Made by a program: the position numbers and the translations under genes. The notes under the pieces are model-generated. The model searched no databases. It worked only from the letters and a program-made list of their open reading frames with translations, and was not told the DNA's origin. From Desmodesmus armatus (Eukaryota > Chlorophyta > Chlorophyceae > Sphaeropleales > Scenedesmaceae): a stretch of DNA of 64,000 bases. Shown here in pieces: positions 11,201 to 22,664 of the stretch. The stretch lies in contig VIIQ02000082.1 in assembly GCA_007449985.2 (NCBI GenBank), positions 334,175 through 398,174 on the forward strand, written 5' to 3'. Position 1 is the stretch's first letter; each line of letters starts with the position of its first letter.

Positions 11201-13835
11201 GCCCAGTGCCCAGACCAAACAGCCATGGGAGTTGAAACTCACACACTTCGTCGATGTGCTTCAGCAACGTCCTGGTGTTTCCCGTGTGCAGGTCGTGGCC
11301 GTGGGTGACTTCTTTCAGCTGCCTCCCGTTGATGCTGACAAGAGGTGCAACTGGAAGCCCAGCAAGCAGCAGCGCAAAGTGGACAAGGACCCCCTACCCC
11401 AGGGCACTGTCATACAGAAGGTACCTGTCATAGTGGCCGAGCTGCCGCCTGAAGCAGTTCACGCCCATGCAGAGGCGCGGGCAGAAGCTGCTGCGCAAAA
11501 CACCCAGGAAGCTTTCGACAAGGAGTATGCGATGTATTACGCGCCTCAACAGCAGCAGTACCAGCAGCAGTATCAGCAGCAGTACCAGCAGCAGGCTGCA
11601 GGAGGGGCTGGTGGTCAGCTGCTGGCATCGGCAGCACCGGGCGCTGGGATGTGGGGCTTTGACCCTGCTGCAGCTGCTGCTGCTGGTGGCGGCGGCGGCG
11701 GCTCGGCAGGCATGCTGGCATCGCCCCCTGGGGGTGTCATGCAGCTGCAGACTGCTCTGCAGCTGCTGAAGGGAGCTGGGGCATCGCCTGCAACAAGCCT
11801 GATGCAGCGGCAGGCAGCCGGCTCACCACTCACAGCAGGTGTCCCTTCCCCGGCACAAACAGCAGCAGCAGCAGCAAGGGGTGCTGCTGCTGGCTATGCT
11901 TCAGGAAGTCATCCACCTGTGAAGCAGGAGGGGCCTTTCCAGCAGTCGCCGCCTGTCCAGCAGCAGCAGCAGGCGCAGCATTGGGCAGATGCGGAAGAAG
12001 AGCCGGCCTCTCCGCTGCTGCCCACACAGCGCCTGTTTGAGGAAGACGAGCCGGAGCAGCAGCAGCAGCAGCAGCAGCACGGAGACTCTCTGCTTGGTGC
12101 GCAGGCAAGCTCCGGGCAGCAGCAGCAGCAGGTCACACCTATGCAGCAGCAGCAGCAGGCCTCACTCTGCACCCCAACCCCAAACCGCAGTGCTGCTGCT
12201 GGAGGGCAGCAGCAGCAGTACAGCAACACGGGGCTGTCAGGTGACGGGCCTGACGATAGCCAGCCGCTAGCCAAGCGGCGACGCCTGTTAGTGGCAGACG
12301 GACCGGACGCACAGCAGCAGCAGCAGCAGCAACAGCAAAGCAGTCATGCGTGGCAGGGCAGGCAGCAGGAAGGGCCTGCTGCTGCTGGTGGGGCAGGTGC
12401 CGCTGTCGAGGAGGTCACTGCTGCTGCAGCAGCAGGCAGTGAAGACGATGCATTAGACTATGAGGCAGTCGATACGGTCATCACCCAGGCTGAGACCCAG
12501 TGTCGCTCATCGCAGCAGCAGCAGCAGCAGCAGGGGCCGTGGCTATCACCCCAGCAGGCCCGACAAGCTGCCTCCCAACAGCAGCAGCAGTCAGGGTCAT
12601 CAAGCCTGCTGCCGTCCCCCCAACGGCTATCCCAGCAGCAGCAGAGTGTGGGGGCTGCTGCATCACCCATGCAGCAGTCAGGCACGTCAGCAAGTGGGCA
12701 GGGCCAGCAGCAACCCAGCAGCAGGACCCCCCTGTCCCTAGGTCTGCACTGAGTGCCCTGGAGCTGCTGACACAAGCACCCCTGCCATTTGCAGACAGCT
12801 ACAGCACTCCAGTGAGACAACGGGGCACCTCAGTGACATCGCAGGACCCTGGCATGGCAGCTGGGACTCCTGGTGTCACTGCTGCTGGCATGCAGTCTGC
12901 AGGAGACGGGTGCAGGCCTGCTGCAGCTGCTGTGGTGGCTGCTGCTGCTGTGGCCCTGTCACCCACAGGTGCAGGCAGCAGTCCCACAGCTGCTGCTGCT
13001 GCTGCTGATAGCACTGCAGCAGGTGGCAAGTGCTCGTCTGGTGTACTGGGTACACAGGGGGAGCAAGACCGTGTGTCGTCTGCAGCAGCAGCTGCAACTG
13101 CAGCAGCAGGGGCTGCAGCAGGCAGCCCTGAGATCCCTGCTGTTACAGCTGTGGATGTTGTGGCTGCTGCTGCTGTCGCCCTGCCACCTGACAGTGATTG
13201 TGCCAGCCCGGCATCTGACCATGGTGCTGTCATGAGCTCTGCATTTGCAGGGCATGCGCACAGCCCAGCTGGTGGTGCAGCAGCAGGGGCAGCAGCAGCA
13301 GCGGCGGCAGCAGGGACAACACCAGCAGCAGCAGCAGCGGCGGGAGCAGGTGTTGAGGCTGCAGCAGCAGCGCCAGGGGTCCCTCAGGCTGCTGCTGAGG
13401 TGATCATCATCGACTCACAGCCCAGTCCTGCAGCAGCGCCTGCTGATGCTGGTGCCAATGCTGGTGCTGCTGCTGCTGCTGGTGCCGGCACCGTCGCTGG
13501 TGCTGGTGCTGGTAATGGTGCTGGTGCAGGTGCCAGTGCCGGTGCTGGTGCTGCACCAGCTGAAGTCCTTGACCTGCAGCTAGACAGCCCAGGCAGCTGT
13601 CAGGTACTTGCAGCAGCAGGAACAGCAGCAGGCAAGGGCCAGCCTGACGATGTGATAGAGCTCCTTGACTCCGACTCTGACTCTGACTGTGCCCCTGGCA
13701 GCCCACCCATCGACCTCACCATGACACCTGTTGAGGACTTTGAAGGCTCCAATGATGACAAGGCTGCAGTAGCGGGGACCAAGGCAGCTCAGGGGGAGGC
13801 AGCAGCATCGGCAGGGCATGGGGGGTGCCAGCATC

Positions 13836-13867
<32 letters not shown>

Positions 13868-16781
13868 GCTGGTGCAACCAGGGGTGCAGCAGCTGCAGCA
13901 GCAGTGGCCTGGCTTGGTGCCTCAGCGGTTGCCGAGGTACCAGGAGCAGCAGCAGCAGCAGTACCCCCGGTTTCAGCAGCAGCAGGAGCAAACATCCCAG
14001 TTTCAGCAGCAGCCATCATACTACCAACAGCCGCCGCAGCAGCTGTCTTACCAGCAGCAGCCAGAACAGCAGCTGCTGCAGCAGCAGCAGCAGCAGTGGC
14101 CGCTGAGTGCAGCCAGTCCTGCCACAGGCCTGCAGCGACTGAACCTTGGCGCCACTGCTGGCAGTGGTGGCTCCCCTGTGCCGCCATGCCCTGCGTTTGG
14201 TGGCCCCGCTGCTGCTGCAGCTGCTGCTGCTGGTGGCCATCCCGCTGCTGCTGCTGGTGGTGGTGTTGCTGCTGGCGGTGTTGCTAGCTTTGGCCAGACC
14301 ACCGTCCCCATCGGCGGGCATCTAAGGTACCCCGACCTCATGCATAGGCTCGAGACGGTCGCCAACATGCCCATAACACCCCCTGGCTCTCCCACTGCTG
14401 GTGCAGCAGCCAGCAGGGGTCGGGGTAGGGGTAGGGGGCGTGGCAGCAGCTACAGTAACGAACCCGGCTGGTTCAGGGACCCGAACGAACGCCCTGCGAG
14501 GGACGTCTGCGGTGTGCGTGTGGCCAAAGGCTTGACGCGCAGCAGGTTGTTCGACGTGCGGGAGGTGCCGCTGGGGCATGTGTACGGGCGCAACAACGGG
14601 CGACAGGTGACGGCGTGGTCGCCGGGGTCTCTGATGCATCCGGAGCTGCCCTCGGGGTTTGACTGGCGGATGCCAGTCCAGCAGCGCCCAGCAGCAGCAG
14701 CAGCAGCCAGTGGGGGTGGCGGGGGACCGGGAGGGGGAGGTTTGTGGGGCGGCAGTGGCGGGTACAGTGGAGGCTCAGCAGCAGCAGCAGCAGCAGCAGG
14801 GGGCGGCAGAAGTCCCTGGGGTGGTGGTGGCGGGCACAGTGGGGGTCACAGTGTGGGCCTGGGCGGCAGGGAGGAGCAGCAGCAGTACACTGCGCCACGG
14901 CTGCCGGTGGCATTTACGACGCCATCAGGAAAGGCCGAGTACTGCTTCAAGTCGCCTGTTTGGGCGGCTGCGCAGTTCAAGCCTGCGGTGCTGCGTGATG
15001 TGTACCGACAGGTGAGCACGGAGGGTGCTGCTGCAACTGACTGCGGGCTTGATAGCATAGGGTAGGTCTGTGGCTTTTGCAACCATCGTCGAGGTGTACA
15101 GACAGGTGCGGAGGAAGGTGTATGCTTTGCTGGTGTGCGTACAACTTTGCAGCAGTTCCAGGCTTCCTGTCGTCTTGTCGGTGATTAGCAGAGCAATGCA
15201 ACCTGTTGCTGTTTCTGTGTCTGTGACATGGCTGCCTTCTGTGCTGTGCTGTGCTGCTGCGGTTTTGTGCAGGCTGACCCTGAGCTCATCAACGCTCTCA
15301 ATCGGGTGCGCCTTGGACAGCTTGACCGTAGCACGGAGATGCTGCTGTCCGAGCTGAAGCGGCCGCTGCCCGACGACGGCATCGCTGCGACACACCTGTA
15401 CCCGCACAAGAAGGACGTGAGTCAGTGCAGTGGTTGTTCTGGGTTCCTTTTTCCATATCCTTTCCAGTGCGTCTCCGTCAGACGTGTCTCTCTGTCAGGT
15501 GTATGATTGTACGCTGATTACGCTGATGTGGAAATGGTCTGCGCAAGTGGACGGCGCTGCGCGTCGTTGGGCCTTCTCGCAGCAAGGCCTGGGGGTGTCG
15601 TGTCAACCCAGCGGCAACAAGGACACTTTTGTTTCAAGTGGGATGCAGCCAGTAATGTCTCCTGTTGACTGCTGTTGCTGCAGGCCGAAAAACTGAACAC
15701 GGCCGAGTACGAGAAGCTCACGGGGCCAGAGCTGCTGTTTCCCGCCGTTGATGCCGCCAACCCAGGCGTGTACGATAGGTCCAGCGTGCATGATAAGCTC
15801 AACAGGAACACGAACGCACCCATGCTGCTGAAGTTGAAGGAAGGGACCCAGGTGCGGAAGGTGCATTGTGCCTGGCTGTGCGGCCAGGCTTACAGTGCTG
15901 TTTGTTGTAGGTCCCAGTGTTTTATTGCCCAGCTCCTGGCCCAATCTGGTGGGGTAACACAGCCATGGGGTGGGTAACTATCGACAGTGTATCCTGTGCC
16001 TGATTTGACCATTCCCTGTCACCGCAACTGTTTCCAGCTGTCTGGAGAAGGCTGTAGGCGTGGCTTGTCCGCCTTGCAGCCAACTCCATCTGGTCCTCAG
16101 TGCCGATGGAATACCAGGGTGAAGCTAATAGGGCTGTGCATTTGCTGACCCTGTTGCTGCCCAGGTGCTGCTGCTGTCAAACCTTGATGTGAAGGGAGGC
16201 CTGGCCAACGGCACCAGGGGTGTGGTGGAGGGCTTTGCCAGCATACGCGACTACCTCAAACAGGTCAGCCGCACACACTGCTGGCACAGATTGATGTTGT
16301 GCCATCACCAACATCAACTCAAATAGAATGCAGCTTATTCTTTGTAATTGTTGGCTAGCAGCAGTGCCAGCATACGGGAATACCTCAAACAGGTCAGCCA
16401 CAAACACTGCTGGCACAGATGTATGTTGTGTTACCAATGTATAACAGGGTCGACGCCAGTTTGAATCACATGCAGCTGATCCCTTGCATAAGTTGGCTAA
16501 CAGCAGTGTCATAAGGCCAGCCATCTGCGTGGAGTGCGTCGCCTTGAACACGCACATGAAAGCGCACATGCCAATGAGCTTGAACCGGCCTGTTGCCCCT
16601 GCGGCTGTGGGGTAGGCTGTAAGCAGAAAGCCAACAAGCACAGCCGCCTGCTTGTCGGTCCAGTGCTTTTGTTCTTCTACATGTTGTAGGAGGGTGTGGC
16701 GATCCGCAGCGAGCAGGGCAACCAGCCTCATCAGCAAGCCCCCAAGCCGGAGTGCGAAGCACACACTGCTGGCAGCAGTGG

Positions 16782-16814
<33 letters not shown>

Positions 16815-19394
16815 GCCAGCATACCACAGCTGCGGACCTACTCGCTTCAATGCCCTAGTGAGTCTTGTGCTTGCGGTCTTGGTGACACATCGCAGCACTG
16901 TTTTGAAAGGCTCCGTCCACGAGCACACTCCCAGCTGATGGGCTTGATACCTGCTGATGCTGTGATGCTGCGCCTGAATCTCTTGCAGCAACCATCGATC
17001 CTGTAGCCAAGAAAATGCGTGTGTGGGAAGATGTATGGAGGGTTTGTGGTAGCATAGGCATTCGAAGTATACAGGCGGGACCAGGTACTTTCTTGATGGT
17101 TATGCAACACTAACTGTGTGTCATGCTGTGTCTGCTGCCTGTGCAGCCCAACCTGAACCCCTCTAGTGGGTGTTGTGGTGTACAGGGCTGCCCCTGTGAC
17201 AGACCGGCGTGGTCCACACTGCCCAACGCGCGCACCATAACAGCGACCGTCAAGCTGCCTGGCTCGGATGTGCTGGAGACAATAGAGGTGGGTGCCATGG
17301 ACAACTGCAGTTCCCTTTGTGCTGGAGAGATTCAAGTCCGACACCAAGTTGGTTGCAGTCGGAGGGCATCAAGTCCGATACCAAGTTGGCGGCCACGTGC
17401 GGATGAAACACACATGCTTGACAGAACATGTTTGTGGCAGAACCTTCAACTTGCACGCACGGCCGCCACGATGCACCTGACAGGTGGAGGGGCGGGGCTT
17501 TCCTGGAATCAGGCATGACGAAGCAGCAATAGGCTTGCTGTTGTTTAGGCCTATTTGGCTTACGTTCCGTCAAACATTATGTGCGGCGATGCAGTGAGCT
17601 GGATTTTGTGTTATGATGTGTTGTGTTGTGCTGTGCTGTGACTCGCAGCTGCCAAGCAAGCCACATGAGCGTGACAAGCTGCAGCGTGCCATAGTGTGAG
17701 TGGTTGCCTCGTTGCACTGACATCAGAATCACTTCAGCAGGCTGTAGGCCAGATCCTGATGCTGTTGTTAGTTTGTATCAGGGAAATTTTGTCATGAGGG
17801 TGACCACTGGGCAGCAATCGACACATGCTGAGTTCCCCCACACAACGTTTGCTGCTGCTGCTGAGGCCTGCAGTCACAATTGCGTTCTTCACCGTTCTGC
17901 TGACCAGTGGTGCAGAGCACCGGGGGCTGTTGGGTTTGGAGAGCACATGCATATCCCGCTACACCTGAAGACCAGTGACCCTCAACAGCTGCCGCGCTGC
18001 CCCTATCTGCGCAGGTGGTTCAACCACACCAACACCACAGGCCTGCCAGTGTGCCGGTTCAGCGTCAGCGCACGACACGCTAACTTTGGGTCCGGCGGCC
18101 TGGCAGGCGATGGCGGCATCGGCAGCAGCAGCAGCGAGGGTGGTGTGTGCTACAAGCGGCTGATTGTGGGGCCGCAGCTGTGGCGCCACAAGGCCAGCAC
18201 CCCGGCCCATTTCAAGCTGGAGTTGACGCGGGTGCAGGTAAGGCGCCATGCTGAATACATGTGTATCATGTGTTGTGGTATGCGACGTGCTGCAGGGGAA
18301 GCCAGGAGAACAATAGAAGGAGGCAGCAAGTCCCTTCGGAAGGCATCAGAGCCATGGTGACAGTGTCACATGGGGCACATGCATGCCGTCAGGATGCCAA
18401 CACACCACCTCTCAAGCACTTGCCAACACCGCCGCATGGGGATCTGGTGCATACCGCAGCAAACACAAGTGATTGCTGTCAAAGTCAGACCAAGTCATGG
18501 CAAATCCTAAATGTTTGTCGGAGTCCCTGAGCCAAACACGCTTATAATCCTAGACCTGCGCATGTAACGGCAAGCTTTGCTTGCACCGTGGACACGGCTC
18601 GACATCATCAACGCCACACCCAACGGTCAAATCCGTTTCTGGCATTGGCTGTATGCCACTGCAGGTGCCGCTGCTGCATGCGTGGGCCATTACTGTGCAC
18701 AAGAGCCAGGGCATGAGCATCAGCAAGCTGGTAGTCACGCTGACGCATGCCTTTGGTGCCGGCATGGTGTACGTGGCGCTGTCGAGGTGCACCAGCAGGG
18801 ATGGGCTGCAGGTGGGTGCACATCAGACTTGTAGCTATGGTCATGACGCTCACAATGCATCGCAGATGACTTCAGCATTATCAATGCAATGGTGTTGTGT
18901 AGGACGGAGACGCATGCTGTGAGGGCAGGCCACAAGCTCAGTGCAGTCTGGACAGTGTTAGTGGATGGCCGGCTGCGTATGTACATGGCGCTCTTGAGGT
19001 TCACCAGCAGGGCAGCTTGCAGGCGTGCGAATTACGCTGGGCTGGTGGCCACTGGCAGTGCAGGAAGTGGGGCGGCGCGTCAGATGGGAGGTAAAACTGC
19101 ACGTCATAGCCAACCAGCATCCAAGCTTTGAGCAAGAGGGCTGGCAGCTGCACAGGCACAATGAAAGGGCTCCACCTGTATGCCAAGCGTACACCTTGTC
19201 GTCAAAGCCCTTGGGAAGCTATTTTAGCTCGTAGCCCTGGCCTGAGTGGGCTGTGCTGGGCTGTACAACATGCATGTATGCTGCCGCTGCTGCTTTGTGT
19301 CGTGCTGCAGATCATCGGTGATGTGCCTGCACCCATCACTGACAGCGATGTGAAGCGTTTCTACTCCTACATCTTCAGCCTCGGGCCACAGTGA
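8272..19394 (+). CDS. PIF1: Giant PIF1-like DNA helicase with SIM-bearing disordered insertion
   Basis: Superfamily 1B 5'-3' DNA helicase of the Pif1 family, which unwinds G-quadruplexes and DNA-RNA hybrids in nucleus and mitochondria. Proposed exons: 8272-9124, 9352-9484, 9740-9887, 10524-10631, 11292-12741, 12795-13936, 13977-15011, 15273-15416, 15684-15851, 16165-16263, 16690-16857, 17147-17287, 17649-17695, 18015-18237, 18665-18811, 19311-19394; total 6090 nt, 2029 residues. Motifs: Walker A GGAGVGKS (285-292), HSWAGI (328-333), DEIS (366-369), GDFFQLPP (419-426), FKSPVW (about 1605), AWAITVHKSQG (1959-1969), YVALSR (about 1988-1993). Residues 1-284 carry a roughly 30-residue GPPGQPxxWL repeat. 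About 440-1580 is Gln/Ala-rich and disordered. The introns 12742-12794 (53 bp) and 13937-13976 (40 bp) are deduced only because they repair the frame; they could instead be assembly indels in repeats. Usual family length is 600-900 residues. Confidence 0.85.
13646..13687 (+). other. Predicted SUMO-interacting motif in the helicase insertion
   Basis: This part of proposed exon 6 encodes DDVIELLDSDSDSD (residues about 1182-1195). A hydrophobic core (VIEL) flanked by Asp and phosphorylatable Ser is the textbook form of a SUMO-interacting motif. Two weaker candidates lie nearby: EVIIIDSQ at about residue 1099 (13397-13420) and EVLDLQLDS at about residue 1154 (13562-13588). They stand out because the surrounding protein is almost purely Ala, Gly, Gln and Pro. 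Confidence 0.55.
13835..13861 (+). repeat. CAG microsatellite (9 units) at a frame change
   Basis: Nine perfect CAG units followed by CAA encode a run of ten Gln in the frame used by the preceding exon. Just downstream the best coding frame changes. Either a 40-bp intron (13937-13976) accounts for this, or the repeat length is wrong in this assembly. Similar shorter CAG runs occur at about 12057-12079, 12311-12335 and 16787-16812. Confidence 0.7.
16239..16498 (+). repeat. 130-bp tandem duplication spanning an exon end
   Basis: The last 25 bases of helicase exon 10, its GTCAGC donor and about 100 bp of intron (from 16239) are repeated starting at 16369. The copy reads ASIREYLKQ where the exon reads ASIRDYLKQ, again followed by GTCAGC. 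The intronic halves also match, for instance GCAGCTTATTC against GCAGCTGATCC and TTGGCTAGCAGCAGTG against TTGGCTAACAGCAGTG. Confidence 0.85.
18975..19026 (+). repeat. Degenerate copy of the end of helicase exon 15
   Basis: This intronic stretch resembles the exon 15 end at 18766-18816 that encodes VYVALSRCTSRDGLQ. Shared words include TGGCGCT, GAGGT, CACCAGCAGGG and GCAGG. Several substitutions have occurred and the donor is changed to GCGTGC, so it is probably a dead copy. Confidence 0.6.
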
Positions 19395-21029
19395 AGCATT
19401 GTGCAGCTTGCATGCAATGTGGATGGACCTCGAGCTCCTGGGGCTGATTTGTGCACTGGCCTTTGCTGGGGTCAAGGAGCTTGGTGTTTGTGTTCTCAAG
19501 AGGGTCATCTTTTCTGTCCCTTGGCTGCTGGAGCGTATAGCCACACTGAAGGAGCATGTGTACTTTGTTTTTGTGATGGAATGTCGCATCTGGCGGCAGA
19601 TTTTGCAGGCAGCCGTCAGCTTTGTTGCGTGCGCCACACTCAGGTCGGTGTGTTTTCTCAGCAGGATAAGTCTGTAACAGCTGGTGCCTGCCCTGGCACC
19701 TATGCCATGCGCAATTGGGGTTGTGCTTGCGTGGGTGGCTGATGGTGCTGTGGAGAGGCACACAAGGTTACCTGCATAGTATCGACGAAGCTGACAGCTC
19801 CTTGGGGTTGCAAAGCAGTTTTTAGGGGCTGTGTGGGTGTTTGCGTTGACTGTGGTGCGTGTGTACTGAGGCTGCGCAGTCTGTGGTCGAATGCACCACA
19901 GGCACCTGCTTCGGGTCGCAAAGCTGCACAGTGATCTAGTGTGATCTTGCTCGCACATTTTGATGTATATATGTGGGTGTGGGTCTGCATTGTACAACGT
20001 TGCTGTTGCAGGCTGTACAGATGTACGTCACTTGTTATATACTGGCATGGACTCCTCATTGGCTATACTGATGTGGAGATGTACAGGAGATGGGCTGGAG
20101 AAGGTTGAGTTGGACAGTGTTTTGGTTGATATGTGCACCACACAGTGTTGAGTAGACCGGGGGCTCTGCCACTGCAACCATGCATGATGGCAAGTACCAA
20201 CCGCATGCCCTACAACATCTGTTGCGGTTGCTGGACTTGATAGAAATCAACCACTTTGTTCAACCACCATGTTCAATCAATCACTCAAGATTGGGTCAGT
20301 CTGACGCCAACACACGTCCACAAAACAACAGAAACCAGCAGCTGTGACTGAAAACAGGCTTGACTCGCAGCAAAAGCCGGCAGCACATGGCCACAGACAG
20401 CACTACACTGCACCCCTAGCTGTCAAGTGACCTTGCAGTTGGTCGGCAGCACAACTCAATAACAAACTCAGACAGGACTGAGAGTCCGCACGCCCAGTCA
20501 ACTTTGTTGCAGCAACAGCCTCACAAAAGTGCTGCACGCATGTTAAAGGCCATCCTTGACCCTTGCGCAGACGCCTTGCCAGAAGTGCTGCGCCACAAGA
20601 AGGGAAACTCTTCGCCAGCCTTGGGAGGCGCATGCTGCAGGTGTTGAACAGACACGCCGCCAGCAAACTGGGAGAGGTGTGGCGGGGCTTAAGCCACCGC
20701 AAGCGAAGCAGCAGCAGCTGCTGGCTGAAGCAATCCCACACGAAGGAGTGCCCCGTGTGCTGCCAGCACCCGTATGTGTGTTGCGCAGTGGGTCTCAACA
20801 CCAAGTTGAGCTGGTCCATGCTACGCCTGCAGAGGCTGCCGACCTTGCCTCCAAGCAGCCGGCTGGCTGCTCAATAGCCTGCAATGGTTGCCGGCGCCCA
20901 ACAGCCTTTGGGAGACTGTGGGTCAGGTGGGGCCGTGGGAAGGTAAGAGGGGCAGGAGCCTGCAGGAGCCTTCATACTGCTGAGGTGTCCCCTTCGACTC
21001 CTTGCGAGCACGAAGGCTGTTTTTGCCCT
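19395..21029. other. Convergent 3' flanks of helicase and TRAPPC1 genes
   Basis: Both neighbouring genes end in this interval, so it should hold two 3' untranslated regions. Open frames around 20403-20880 overlap on both strands. The plus-strand one contains a CPVCC...CC cluster but nothing I recognise. I do not call a gene here. Confidence 0.45.
19673..19677 (+). promoter_or_regulatory. Candidate poly(A) signal TGTAA for the helicase gene
   Basis: TGTAA is the usual polyadenylation signal of chlorophycean algae. This copy lies about 280 bp after the helicase stop codon on the coding strand. Confidence 0.45.
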
Positions 21030-22341
21030 TCAAGTGGCCTGCAGGAGTGCCTTGCTGCGCAGGAAGCCATTGAGGGCATTGTTGAACTGGTCAATCCTGC
21101 AAGGACGCCATCCGTTCAGCAGCCGCAGCAGCAGCACAAAGCACATCAGTCAGTGTGGCGCCATGCAGAGCCGCCCCCAAGAGCTGCACCACGCAGCTTA
21201 TTGCGGAATGTGTCAAAACGCAGAGAAAATTGCTGCGGCAACACACATCAAGAGTGGTGGTCAGTGTGTGCAGATCCATGGGTGCTGCACAAGTTTCACT
21301 TGTCCCATCCTTGTCCCAGCTGAGCTCGGCTGAACCATGCCTTGCCTAATGTCCCATACCCATATGCACATGCCGCCTTCCAGCCTCCCCGCTTCAACCT
21401 CTGCACTCACTTGAAAGGCTGTCCTGGCACATACAGGGGGTTGCGTACCACATACTCCACGTATATGTCTTCGTAGATGTAGTTCATGACCTCCCGCAGG
21501 TCACCCACGTCAGGGCTGGTGTTCAGCACCATCTGCACCAGCAGCAACAGCAGTACAGCGTCTTGATGTGTTGTTTTGTCAAGCTGAAGAGGACATACTG
21601 ATACAGTGCGTAGGTCCCTCCCAGGTACCCGCAACCACTCTGGGTCCCCTGCCTGTCAGGTGTCTGCTGCTCTGTAATACAGGCTGAGCAGCTGGAGGAG
21701 GCAACTCTCCTCAACTGCCCTGCAGTGTTCGTGTCTGCAGCATGATGTGCCCATGTTGCCTCATCCCTGCCGGCCCCCACAGGGGCAGGTTTGAAGGACT
21801 AAAGGAGCACCACAGTCCACCTTTACATCACTGAAGCTGCTTCACATGCACAAGAACACACAGACACAGCCTCAGCCCACAACCCGTACTGGAAATGCTG
21901 CATCCCTGCTGACCTTGATGCCTGAGGGTGACTCCAGGAAGTGCATCTTGTAAGTGTTGGTAGTGAAGCTGTGAAATTTGCAGCCCTGTCCGATCTTGCG
22001 GGGCGTGCCAAGGGGCGGCTTGGAAGTCCTGTACAGACACAGAAACATAGCCAACGTTGCTGAGGATGCATCTCGCTGCTGTCCTGTGCTGCCGTGACAG
22101 CTGACCGTCAGCCTGCACTGACTGCATGGTGGCGTGCTGCTGTGCTGGGTGCTGTTGATGCCTACCCCTTGGCGTCCAGCGCAGCTGTGAAGTTGTTCAG
22201 GGTCCAGAACAGGCCAAACATCTGCTTCTGGTCGTCTATAAGGGTGCCAGCTCCCTGCTTGACGGATTTAGGCCTGTACCACTCGTGGTAGTGCAGGCAG
22301 GTGCCCTGGCGGTCGTAAATGTACATGTTGAAGCAGACCAT
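21030..22341 (-). CDS. TRAPPC1: TRAPP complex subunit 1 (Bet5-like)
   Basis: Core subunit of the TRAPP tethering complex, which acts as nucleotide exchange factor for Ypt1/Rab1 in ER-to-Golgi traffic. Four exons on the minus strand: 22341-22166, 22028-21914, 21532-21411, 21096-21030; 480 nt, 159 residues, close to the human (145) and plant lengths. The start MVCFNMYIYDRQGTCLHY matches the longin-fold beginning of the family (human MTVHNLYLFDRNG). Exon 2 gives YKMHFLESPSGIK and exon 3 MVLNTSPDVGDLREVMNYIY, then VEYVVRNPLY, all diagnostic. The last exon encodes only 21 residues (starting IDQFNNAL) and is needed because the family extends past NPLYVPGQPFK. Without it an in-frame TGA at 21407-21409 would end the protein early; that TGA is part of the GTGAGT donor. 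Confidence 0.93.
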
Positions 22342-22664
22342 GGTTGCTGATGTGTACTGCTGCTCTCAAGACCCAGCAATGTTTGTTTGCTGTTCCAGTG
22401 CACTACAGTGCAGGCGGGAGTCGTTTGCACACGCCTATACAAGCTGGCCCAATAAACTGATCTGAACCCTTCATTCAAAACCCAAAAGGGTTCGGGCCTG
22501 ATCAGGGGTATCTGCAGCACATTTGTCAACTCAAATATTTGTACACATAATCGATTACCTGTCTTCACGTGACTGCTTGTCTGATTGCTTGCTGGTTGTG
22601 ATCTAACCTCAGCCGCTTGCCTCTGCTGTTCTCCTGTTCATCTTCAGCCTTCAACAGAAGCCAA
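22342..22664. promoter_or_regulatory. Short spacer between TRAPPC1 and BTB-like copy 2
   Basis: Only 323 bp separate the two divergent start codons, so the promoters must overlap or be shared. I see no distinct element. Confidence 0.5.

Noticed and set aside
20403..20880. Overlapping open frames on both strands between the helicase and TRAPPC1 genes
   Set aside because: The plus-strand one has a suggestive Cys cluster, but the two strands are equally open and the interval is expected to be 3' untranslated DNA of both neighbours.
21407..21409. In-frame TGA that would end TRAPPC1 after NPLYVPGQPFK
   Set aside because: It sits inside a GTGAGT donor. A further exon at 21096-21030 in the right phase supplies the missing C-terminal helix of the family.
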